This document shows, piece after piece, positions 48,870 through 56,709 of a DNA stretch of 64,000 nucleotides. The notes beneath the pieces were generated by a model that saw only the letters and a list, made by a program, of their open reading frames with translations, had not been told where the DNA came from and did no database searches. The DNA comes from Psychrobacter sp. UBA3480 (lineage in GTDB: Bacteria > Pseudomonadota > Gammaproteobacteria > Pseudomonadales > Moraxellaceae), in assembly GCF_002377945.1 (NCBI RefSeq), contig NZ_DFQV01000009.1, positions 1 through 64,000 of the forward strand, read 5' to 3'. Made by a program: the position numbers and the translations under genes. Position 1 is the stretch's first letter. Each line of letters starts with the position of its first letter.

Positions 48870-49469
48870 TTAGATATAAGGGTTTGGTAGGTTTAGGCCT
48901 GCCAAAATCTCAATTTCAAAGTACTCCATCTCATCTTGTTCAGCTTGTCCGAGCTCATGATCAAAACCCAGTAGGTGTAGCACGCCATGTATTAGCAAAT
49001 GGCTGATGTGCTGCGCCACGGTTTTGTCCTGTTCAGCCGCTTCACGTACCATCACTTCATGACAGATAATTAGCTCACCAAGAGGCAATGTTGGCATCAG
49101 CTCAATGACGTCTGCAGGTAATTCGCTTGGATAAGACAAAATATTGGTTGCATAGTCCTTGCCGCGTGCTTCTAGATTTAGAGCACGGCCTTCGACCTCA
49201 TCAGTGATATATATATCCAATGTTTTAGACTTTTCCTGCCACAGCTCAGGATCAATATCTGCAAAATAGGATAGGGTCAGACCATTATTAATACGACCGT
49301 CTATATAATCCAAAGTCGCCATCATGACTGATAGTAAATGCTCGTGATTATAAAAAGTATCTAATACTTCATCATCAATACTGTCGGTTGCACTGATATC
49401 AAGTGCTGCTAAGCTGGCATGGTTGCTAGCAATCTTGTCATCGAAATTAGTATTGTCAGGTTGGCTCAT
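48870..49469 (-). CDS. ybeY: Endoribonuclease YbeY, rRNA maturation factor
   Basis: YbeY is a zinc-dependent single-strand endoribonuclease for 16S rRNA 3' end maturation and ribosome quality control. The zinc motif is HGVLHLLGFDH near the C-terminus, and PYPSELP-like sequence precedes it. The protein is 199 residues, longer than the usual 155, with an acidic N-terminal extension of about 40 residues. It lies downstream of phoH on the same strand, as is common, but a terminator-like hairpin stands between them. Confidence 0.93.
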   Translation of the reverse strand: MSQPDNTNFDDKIASNHASLAALDISATDSIDDEVLDTFYNHEHLLSVMMATLDYIDGRINNGLTLSYFADIDPELWQEKSKTLDIYITDEVEGRALNLEARGKDYATNILSYPSELPADVIELMPTLPLGELIICHEVMVREAAEQDKTVAQHISHLLIHGVLHLLGFDHELGQAEQDEMEYFEIEILAGLNLPNPYI

Positions 49470-49781
49470 ATTGCTGTCCTTTTTATTATAAATGTGTTTC
49501 TAACGCTGCAGCGTCTAGGTGATTTATTTGCCAGTTTTTTACCATAAAAGTAGCTTGATTACTGTTTTTCATTGCTAAATTTATTGGCCAATAAATAGAG
49601 GCTCATGTATAAAACATATAGAGGCTACTATAGCTAAGTTGCTGGTAGGCGACTAGTAGCGAAAGAGCTAAATTCAATAAACTGTCGGTAAGAAAAAACC
49701 GGACTACTTTTAGTAATCCGGTTTTCTTATGCAAGATAAATGCTTATAGCAAATTACTATAGCCCAGTTATTGGCTTATTA
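49470..49781. other. Intergenic region between phoH and ybeY
   Basis: These 312 bp contain the phoH terminator and the presumed ybeY promoter, and no gene. Outside the hairpin I see nothing notable. Confidence 0.5.
49690..49728 (-). terminator. Terminator of phoH-like gene
   Basis: A stem built on AACCGGACT and AGTAATCCGGTT arms is flanked by A and T runs. It lies 54 bp after the phoH-like stop on the minus strand. Confidence 0.75.
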
Positions 49782-50885
49782 TTACAGATTGGCTGCTGCG
49801 TTAGCGACGGCTTGTCTACGCTCTTGTTCTTTAATACGTTCAAACTTACGTTTTTCTTCTAAAGCCATTTGCTCTTCATCAAATACGTCATAGGCTTCAA
49901 CAATTTGCTGTACCAATTGATGTCGTACGACGTCTTTTGAATCAAACTTTGTGATATGAATCTCTTCAATATCTTTTAGAATATCCATCGCTTGTGCCAA
50001 GCCTGATTTGTGACCACGTGGCAAATCCACCTGAGTAATGTCACCAGTGATGACAGCACGTGAGCCAAAGCCCAAACGTGTCAAAAACATTTTCATCTGT
50101 TCAGGCGTGGTATTTTGCGCTTCATCTAGAATGACAAACGAGTTATTCAAAGTACGACCACGCATATAGGCAAGCGGCGCCACTTCGATAATCTGACGCT
50201 CAATCATTTTACCGACTTTCTCAAAGCCTATCATCTCATAGAGTGCGTCATATAGCGGGCGTAAGTATGGATCGATTTTTTGGGTCAAATCACCTGGCAA
50301 GAAGCCCAACTTTTCACCAGCTTCTACTGCTGGACGCACTAGCAAAATACGCTCAATCTCATTACGCTCAAGCATATCGACGGCACATGCCACCGCTAGA
50401 TACGTTTTACCCGTACCAGCTGGCCCAATACCAAACGATACGTCAGAGCTCAGGACGTTTTTTACGTAACGCTGTTGGTTGCTGCCACGCGGAACGATGC
50501 GGCCTTTACGTGTACGTAAACTGATGGGCGTAAATTCGCTAGCCTCATCCAAGTCTTCATCATATTCCATATCATCATAGTCTTGCTCGTCTTCTTCGAT
50601 GTCTTCATCACGAGAGAGACTAGATTGGATGATAAGGTGCAGCTCTTCTGCACTGATGTCTTTAGTGTTCTGTGCTTCATCTACCATTTTGTAGATAATA
50701 CGTTCACCGCGTTCGACATTGGTCACATCGCCACTCAGGCAAAAATCGCCTTGACGCTGCATGATTTTAATATCGAGGCGTTCTTGGATATATTTCATGT
50801 GATTATTGTATTCACCAAGCACGGTTTTTAGCTGTGCTGGGGTCAATGATTCAAACTTTATACGGCGGCTCATGGAATCAGTCAA
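49782..50885 (-). CDS. ybeZ: PhoH-family ATPase (YbeZ)
   Basis: This 367-residue P-loop protein has Walker A GPAGTGKT, then VRPAVEAGEKLGFLPGDL and Walker B-like SFVILDEAQNTTPEQMKMFLTRLG, all typical of PhoH/YbeZ. An N-terminal KH-like region (about residues 10-85) precedes a very acidic linker (EDEQDYDDMEYDEDLDE). It is thought to act with YbeY in rRNA or RNA processing. ybeY lies downstream. Confidence 0.9.
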   Translation of the reverse strand: MTDSMSRRIKFESLTPAQLKTVLGEYNNHMKYIQERLDIKIMQRQGDFCLSGDVTNVERGERIIYKMVDEAQNTKDISAEELHLIIQSSLSRDEDIEEDEQDYDDMEYDEDLDEASEFTPISLRTRKGRIVPRGSNQQRYVKNVLSSDVSFGIGPAGTGKTYLAVACAVDMLERNEIERILLVRPAVEAGEKLGFLPGDLTQKIDPYLRPLYDALYEMIGFEKVGKMIERQIIEVAPLAYMRGRTLNNSFVILDEAQNTTPEQMKMFLTRLGFGSRAVITGDITQVDLPRGHKSGLAQAMDILKDIEEIHITKFDSKDVVRHQLVQQIVEAYDVFDEEQMALEEKRKFERIKEQERRQAVANAAANL

Positions 50886-51484
50886 GCGATTATCCTTTTA
50901 TTGTGTACCCGACGCTATGATTTGGTTTTAATTGCGTAGCGGGTTGCAGAGATAAAATAGTTAGTGGCGTTACAGTGTTTAGGTGATACAAAGATTGTAG
51001 ATGATAAAAATGACGGCGTTATTATTGTTGTTTTTGTGGAAGGTGGTAAATGAAAGTAATGAAAGTCTTGCCTTCATTATGGTAGAGAATTTTTAAATTT
51101 CAAGCCATACATCAGATAGATAACGCTGTTTTTGTATGCGGATTGCAACTGCTACAGCGATTTTCTATAGATTGATTCGATGTTGCTATCAGTTCTATAT
51201 AATTCATCGCTACCCACCATATGATAGTGCTTTAATAAGATTAAGATTTTCGAGTTTTATAAATATAAATCTCGTTTACGATGATAGTGGAGAAACGATT
51301 TGTCTACGGTTAAGACCACGGCAGAATAGACAATTTGTGGTAATCTATGGGCAATACCATAGTTTGCTGCAACCTATCTAACAACAGTAGTGACATGATA
51401 AAAATTATAAAATAAAGTCAGTGACGAGCGGCTATCTATCATAAATAAACTGCTTGTCCAAAAAATTATACTAGGAAAATAACG
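50886..51484. other. Intergenic region between phoH and ubiH
   Basis: This 599-bp AT-rich gap should hold divergent promoters. An 81-codon frame at 51136-51381 has no recognisable family or ribosome-binding site and I do not call it. AATGAA-9nt-TTCATT near 51058 is a weak hairpin. Nothing else stands out. Confidence 0.5.
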
Positions 51485-52813
51485 ATGCAAGATACTGATT
51501 CACATTTATCCAATGCTGACAGCATACCTAAAAAGTTCGACAGCATCTCTAAAAACAAAGAAGCGATAACTAACCAGCAAGTGCTTATCGCAGGTGGTGG
51601 TCATGTTGGGTTGTCCTTTGCATTGCTATTGGCCCATCACGGTATTGCGAGCACCTTATTAGAAAAAAACAGCTATCCAACCATCAGTCCAACGGATGAT
51701 AGGACTCGCAGCCATTATTTAGACAGTCGCAATACGGCGTTATCACGGCGCACGGTACAGATATATCAAAAGATTGGCCTGTGGGATGAATTACAGAGCC
51801 ATGCCTGCCGTATTGACACCGTACAGATTAGTGAGCAAGGCAGTTTTGGGCGTGCGCAGCTAAATAAAGCAGAGGAAAAGGTCGAGTCATTTGGGCAAGT
51901 CATCGAAAACGCTTGGCTGGGTCGTAAACTTTTATTAGCCGCACAGCAAGAGCCACTAATTACCTTGATAGATAATGCCAATGTGACGACTGTCCAGCAG
52001 CAGGCCGATAGTGTGACACTTAGCTTTAATTACAACGATGAAGCCGAAAACGAGCAGCAGCTACAAGCTAGCGTATTAGTCGCTTGTGATGGGCGCGACT
52101 CTACGGTACGACAATTGCTAGATATCGGTACAACTACGTATGACTATCAGCAAACGGCCATCGTCGGCGTAGTAGAGACAGATACGCCACACGAGCATGC
52201 AGCGATTGAGCGTTTTAGTCCAGCTGGCCCGCTTGCCGTGCTCCCATTGACTGATCCAGAAGGCGATGGCAATGATGAGTATCAACAGGGTTACAGACGC
52301 TCTGTCGTATGGGTATGCCCAACAGGTGAAGAAACCAGATATTTAGAAAACGACGCCCATTTCTTGCAGACGCTACAGCAAGCTTTCGGTCAACGCGCTG
52401 GCAAGTTTATCGCTGCTGGTCGCCGCGGCGCCTATCCATTGACCCGCGTACTAGCGAATAAGCAAGTAGAAGGGCGCTGCGTCATTATGGGCAATGCCGC
52501 TCATACCTTACACCCTGTCGCTGGTCAAGGGTTTAATCTCTGTATGCGAGATGCACATGTGCTGGCACAAATGATGAGTTCACAAGTGCTCAAAGGCGCA
52601 GATATCGGTGATACACAGTTATTAAAGCGTTATGAAAAAGCACGTCAAACCGACCAGAAGCGAGTTATTCGTTTTTGTGATGCGGTAGTACACGGCTTCA
52701 CGCATCCTAACCCAGCGATTAAGCTAGCGCGAAATATGGCGTTGTTGGCCTTTGATAAATTGCCAAATATCAAGCCACTAGTCGCCACTTATGCGATGGG
52801 TCTAAAATCATAG
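51485..52813 (+). CDS. ubiH: FAD-dependent ubiquinone-pathway hydroxylase UbiH
   Basis: This 442-residue flavin monooxygenase of the UbiH/VisC family hydroxylates the ring in ubiquinone synthesis. The FAD motif VLIAGGGHVGLSFALLLA sits at about residues 33-50, after a polar extension. ACDGRDSTVRQ and GNAAHTLHPVAGQGFNLCMRD follow. IDTVQISEQGSFG, RFSPAGPLAVLPL and GRRGAYPLTRVLA resemble E. coli UbiH more than UbiI. A second homologue lies 165 bp downstream; the pair is likely an operon. Confidence 0.88.
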   Translation: MQDTDSHLSNADSIPKKFDSISKNKEAITNQQVLIAGGGHVGLSFALLLAHHGIASTLLEKNSYPTISPTDDRTRSHYLDSRNTALSRRTVQIYQKIGLWDELQSHACRIDTVQISEQGSFGRAQLNKAEEKVESFGQVIENAWLGRKLLLAAQQEPLITLIDNANVTTVQQQADSVTLSFNYNDEAENEQQLQASVLVACDGRDSTVRQLLDIGTTTYDYQQTAIVGVVETDTPHEHAAIERFSPAGPLAVLPLTDPEGDGNDEYQQGYRRSVVWVCPTGEETRYLENDAHFLQTLQQAFGQRAGKFIAAGRRGAYPLTRVLANKQVEGRCVIMGNAAHTLHPVAGQGFNLCMRDAHVLAQMMSSQVLKGADIGDTQLLKRYEKARQTDQKRVIRFCDAVVHGFTHPNPAIKLARNMALLAFDKLPNIKPLVATYAMGLKS

Positions 52814-52978
52814 CGCTATATTAATCATCTTTAAAAGAGTGACAGCGTTAACCTCGCTTGAAGTATTGCCTATACATCTGCACTCGGTTGCCTCGTCTCT
52901 CTTTTAAACTGAATCAACTAACTGTAATCAAGATTGATAATAAGCATTCTAATATTGAATAATATTGAGAGACACCTT

Positions 52979-54262
52979 ATGAAAAACAACCATACGCTGA
53001 TTATCGGTAGCGGTATCGTTGGGGCAACGCTTGCTCTAAAGCTGGCACAGGAAAAAATGCCGGTGACGTTGATTGATGCTCGTCCTGAGCGTGATGAATC
53101 AGCTTGGCAACATGTACTTAGTAAACGTGATGCACGTGTCTATGCACTCAGTATGGCTAGTATTAATTTGCTCAATGATATTGGCGCTTGGCAAAAGATT
53201 GCTAGCTCTGAGCGTAAGGCTGATTACTCGCAAATGCAGGTATGGCAGCTCAATGGTATGGGTGAGTTATTATTTGGCGAAAGTGAAGATATTGGCGCCG
53301 AGGATAATAGTAGTAACAATCATGAGCCTACATTATTAGGTAGTATGGTAGAGCCTGCTGTTATCGAGCACGCACTATGGCAACGCTTGCACGAAGCTGA
53401 TGTTAGTGACTATCTGACCCTTATCGCTGGTCACAAAGTTGTCAATATGGATTGGCTAGGGGCGCAGCAAGGCTACCGTGTCACTCTGGACAATGGCGAA
53501 GCGATTGATGCGCGTCTATTAGTTGGCGCTGATGGGCGCGGTTCATTTGTCCGTCGGCAAGCAGGCATTGGCGTAGATACGCTTGACTATAACCAAACTG
53601 CCATCTGCTGTGCGATTCAGACTGAGAAACCGCATCAGGCAACTGCACGCCAAGCCATGCTACCAACAGGTACGTTGGCACTATTGCCATTAGCAGATAT
53701 AACCGATGCTGATAAGACAAATCCGCAGCATTGGCAGTCGATCGTATGGACATTGCCGCGCAATCAAGCATTGGCATTGATAGAGGAAGAAGATCGTTTT
53801 ATTGCTGATAAATTAGCAGCTGCCAGCAATTACGAGCTAGGTGCGATTGATCAGATTGAGTCTATCGCTAGTTTTCCATTAGCGGCACAGCAATCGAAAA
53901 GCTACGTGGCTGATAACTTGGTGCTGATCGGTGACGCTGCTCATGGCGTACATCCGCTGGCAGGTCAAGGACTGAACCTCGGTATGCTCGATGTGAAAGT
54001 ATTATGTGAGCAATTAGCGCATGACTTTACACGTAGTGGCGGTACGCTTTGGGGCAGTAATCAAACGCTACGTCATTATGAGCGTTCGCGCCGTCCGCAT
54101 AATAGCCTAATGATGCACAGCTTTTCTGCGCTTAACTGGTTATTTGCAGGGTCGCTTGCACAAGTGCGTCCCGTGCAGCAGATACGTAATGAAGGCATGT
54201 ACCGAGTAAGCAAAATCAAGCCATTAATGCGTTTGTTTGCTAAGCAGGCGAGTGGGGTATAA
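52979..54262 (+). CDS. FAD-dependent ubiquinone-pathway hydroxylase, UbiI/VisC-like
   Basis: This is a second UbiH/UbiI/UbiF-family monooxygenase of 427 residues, with FAD motif LIIGSGIVGATLALKLA, VGADGRGSFVR and GDAAHGVHPLAGQGLNLGMLD. VWQLNGMGELLF and VEPAVIEHALWQ are closer to E. coli UbiI/VisC than UbiH. ATG 52979 is preceded by GAGAGACACC and is preferred over an in-frame TTG-type start at 52934. Which ring position it hydroxylates cannot be told, so I give no symbol. Confidence 0.88.
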   Translation: MKNNHTLIIGSGIVGATLALKLAQEKMPVTLIDARPERDESAWQHVLSKRDARVYALSMASINLLNDIGAWQKIASSERKADYSQMQVWQLNGMGELLFGESEDIGAEDNSSNNHEPTLLGSMVEPAVIEHALWQRLHEADVSDYLTLIAGHKVVNMDWLGAQQGYRVTLDNGEAIDARLLVGADGRGSFVRRQAGIGVDTLDYNQTAICCAIQTEKPHQATARQAMLPTGTLALLPLADITDADKTNPQHWQSIVWTLPRNQALALIEEEDRFIADKLAAASNYELGAIDQIESIASFPLAAQQSKSYVADNLVLIGDAAHGVHPLAGQGLNLGMLDVKVLCEQLAHDFTRSGGTLWGSNQTLRHYERSRRPHNSLMMHSFSALNWLFAGSLAQVRPVQQIRNEGMYRVSKIKPLMRLFAKQASGV

Positions 54263-54299
54263 GTAATCGTAACTTTTATTAAATGATAAGAATATTTTG

Positions 54300-55532
54300 A
54301 TGAAGCATATTTTAATTGATTATGAAAACATTCAGCCTAAAAGCTTCGATAATGTAGAGGTGGATGAATGCCATGTATGGCTGTTTTTGGGTATCAATCA
54401 GCAGAAGAGTTTATCTCTTGAATTGGTTGAAAACTTGCTCAGGTTTGATAATGAAAATGTGCACATTATTAAGATGCAACATGCAGGGAAGAATGCGCTA
54501 GATTTTTACTTGTCTTTTTATCTTGGCAAAATCTCTGAAATTGATCCTAGTGCTGATGTTTGTATTTTAGCAAGAGATAGTGGTTATGATATCTTGGTTG
54601 AGCATCTCAATAGTGCTTATGATGGTATGAGTATCATGCGGTTAGAAAATGCTAATCAGCTAACTGTGGCTTACGAGTCAAACATAGAAAATGCATTAGA
54701 TATAAAAAAAAGCCAACTTGTCATCGAAGACAGTCATAATGTTTTGTGTGATGACGTTACTAGCGTTGCCATGGACAATAAGAAATCTTTAGCGCAAAGC
54801 CTTGAAGGAAGCGTTCCCAAATCGGTTATACATGAGTGTTACGTATTGGTTTTTGATAGCATTGTCAATCGTAAGGTTTTTTTACCGAGCTATAAATCCA
54901 ACCTATTGTACTCGATAAAGAAGTACGTTCCAGTGACAGTACTAGAGAGATTTAATAGTACTGAGCAAGATTATATTTTTGAACAGGTTTTTGGAAAATT
55001 TATCAAAGCAGGACTTATTAGACTTGATGAAAATGGAGAAAAACTAAGTTATAAAGTAGACAGTCAAGGAATATTAGATTTAGTCACTGATCAAGTTTTA
55101 CGAAGTAAGGCAAAAGAAATTGATGGATTGAATAATGTGATCAAGCAAAAACTTGCAAGTTATCGCCAAGCAAATAGTCAGGATCAAATTGATTTAGTTA
55201 TAAATTACCTCAAAAAGAAGGAAATAATAAAACAGGATAACAAAGCTATCTATTACTCACCTTTCAATAATGTCAAAGGAAATTCGAGTAAAGTTTCACA
55301 AGATGATAATAAGAATAGCAAAGACTCTGCTACAACATATCAACGTGCAATAGCACAGCTAAAAAGTAGACCAGCAGGTACTCGACCATCCAAAAAGTCA
55401 AGCTTAATAAACTATCTTAAAAGCTATCTACGTAATGAGGATACTAAAGCAATTGATAAGCTAGTTAAACAGATGGTTAGTAATAAAATAATCGTAATAT
55501 CAAATACGAATAAGCTGATCTACAAAATATAG
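54300..55532 (+). CDS. PIN/NYN-like domain protein with C-terminal winged-helix-like regions
   Basis: This 410-residue protein has an N-terminal PIN-like fold: HILIDYENIQPKSF at the start, HAGKNALDFYLSFYLGKI in the middle and ADVCILARDSGYDILVEHL after it. These are spaced acidic residues as in NYN/PIN RNases. The rest is Lys/Ser-rich, with helix-turn-strand blocks (about residues 175-260 and 345-410) that could be winged helices. AT-richness exceeds that of its neighbours. ATG 54300 follows the stop of the ubi gene by 37 bp. It converges on the lysO-like gene with one base between the stops. RNA or DNA processing is inferred. Confidence 0.65.
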   Translation: MKHILIDYENIQPKSFDNVEVDECHVWLFLGINQQKSLSLELVENLLRFDNENVHIIKMQHAGKNALDFYLSFYLGKISEIDPSADVCILARDSGYDILVEHLNSAYDGMSIMRLENANQLTVAYESNIENALDIKKSQLVIEDSHNVLCDDVTSVAMDNKKSLAQSLEGSVPKSVIHECYVLVFDSIVNRKVFLPSYKSNLLYSIKKYVPVTVLERFNSTEQDYIFEQVFGKFIKAGLIRLDENGEKLSYKVDSQGILDLVTDQVLRSKAKEIDGLNNVIKQKLASYRQANSQDQIDLVINYLKKKEIIKQDNKAIYYSPFNNVKGNSSKVSQDDNKNSKDSATTYQRAIAQLKSRPAGTRPSKKSSLINYLKSYLRNEDTKAIDKLVKQMVSNKIIVISNTNKLIYKI

Positions 55533-55533
55533 C

Positions 55534-56445
55534 TTACCCAAGCGCCGAAAAGAAGACCATCAGCACTGGCGAGACAATGTTAATTAGGAAGCCAAAGCTA
55601 ATCGCTAGTGGCACGACTTTTAGACCACCTGACTGCTGAATGATAGGCAAGGTAAAGTCTAAGCTGGTCGCGCCGCCAAGCCCAACCGCAGCGGAAGGGT
55701 ATTTACGCATAAATACCGGAATAAAGATTAATGCAAAGAACTCACGTACCAAGTCATTAAACAACGCGACACTACCCCAAACCGCGCCATAAGCATCGGT
55801 CATGACAATCGCTGATAGCGAGTACCAACCAAACCCTGACGATAGTGCTAAGCCTTTCGTCCATGACACATCCGTAAATAGTAGCGCAAAGATAAGCCCG
55901 CCTGCCAATACCGCTAACGTAAAGATGATACTCATTTCTACGCCGCGTTTATTCAGTAATACTTCTTTTAAGGTGATGCCCGATCCTTTTAAGCCTATAC
56001 CGACCAATAATATCAAAATCATTAGCATGACGGTCATAGAGTTTTCAGGCGGCATATAATCAGCAGGCAAGAAATAGCCAATCACCATCCCAATTACCAC
56101 ACAAACCACTTGCGCCAAGCTACCGCGAATGCTCACCCGATGCTCTTTAGATTTTACACTTGGTTTCTTGGCATGCCACGGACGCAGATGGTCAAACACC
56201 ATAAGCGCAAACAATCCCGTGCCAATTGTCAGTATTGATAATACAGTGACATACAGTGCAATTTCACCCAGCTGATTGCCTAGACCTTCTACCTGTGACA
56301 GCTCAATACCAATCAACGCTAGGATGATAAATACCAAGTATGATAGACCTTTGTCGGCCACTTTTGTCATAGTAGGGTTAGACGGAATGGCAAAGCCAAT
56401 AAACATTGGCATTAATACCAGAACAAGGGTGACTAGGCTTTCCAT
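55534..56445 (-). CDS. LysO-family (DUF340) lysine exporter-like protein
   Basis: This 303-residue membrane protein has about eight to nine hydrophobic segments. Conserved pieces are LVGIGLKGSGITLKEVLLNKRG and the glycine-rich SSGFGWYSLSAIVMTDAYGAVWGSVALFNDLVREFFALI, typical of YbjE/LysO. E. coli LysO exports lysine. The same family call is good; the substrate here is inferred. Confidence 0.85.
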   Translation of the reverse strand: MESLVTLVLVLMPMFIGFAIPSNPTMTKVADKGLSYLVFIILALIGIELSQVEGLGNQLGEIALYVTVLSILTIGTGLFALMVFDHLRPWHAKKPSVKSKEHRVSIRGSLAQVVCVVIGMVIGYFLPADYMPPENSMTVMLMILILLVGIGLKGSGITLKEVLLNKRGVEMSIIFTLAVLAGGLIFALLFTDVSWTKGLALSSGFGWYSLSAIVMTDAYGAVWGSVALFNDLVREFFALIFIPVFMRKYPSAAVGLGGATSLDFTLPIIQQSGGLKVVPLAISFGFLINIVSPVLMVFFSALG

Positions 56446-56709
56446 GATAAAGGGCTCGCAGCATTTTTAATAAGGCGTTTTTAAGAAGCTGAAGATTGTA
56501 CCATATAAGGTTAGCAGTATTGATATGAGCTACTGAGATTCATTGCAAATCATCGCTCATTGTTGACTAAAATGGAAAAATTAGACGATTATAATGATGT
56601 TAATAAATATCTTTTTAAAAATGTTTGAACGTTTTTGAGCGCTTTGTAATTCTTTACCTTACAAACTTTTGTTGCTACATTAAAGTACTGGAAATATTTG
56701 GCTAGACTC

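Noticed and set aside
51136..51381. 81-codon frame upstream of ubiH
   Set aside because: No ribosome-binding site, family pattern or coding-like composition. It lies in a promoter region.
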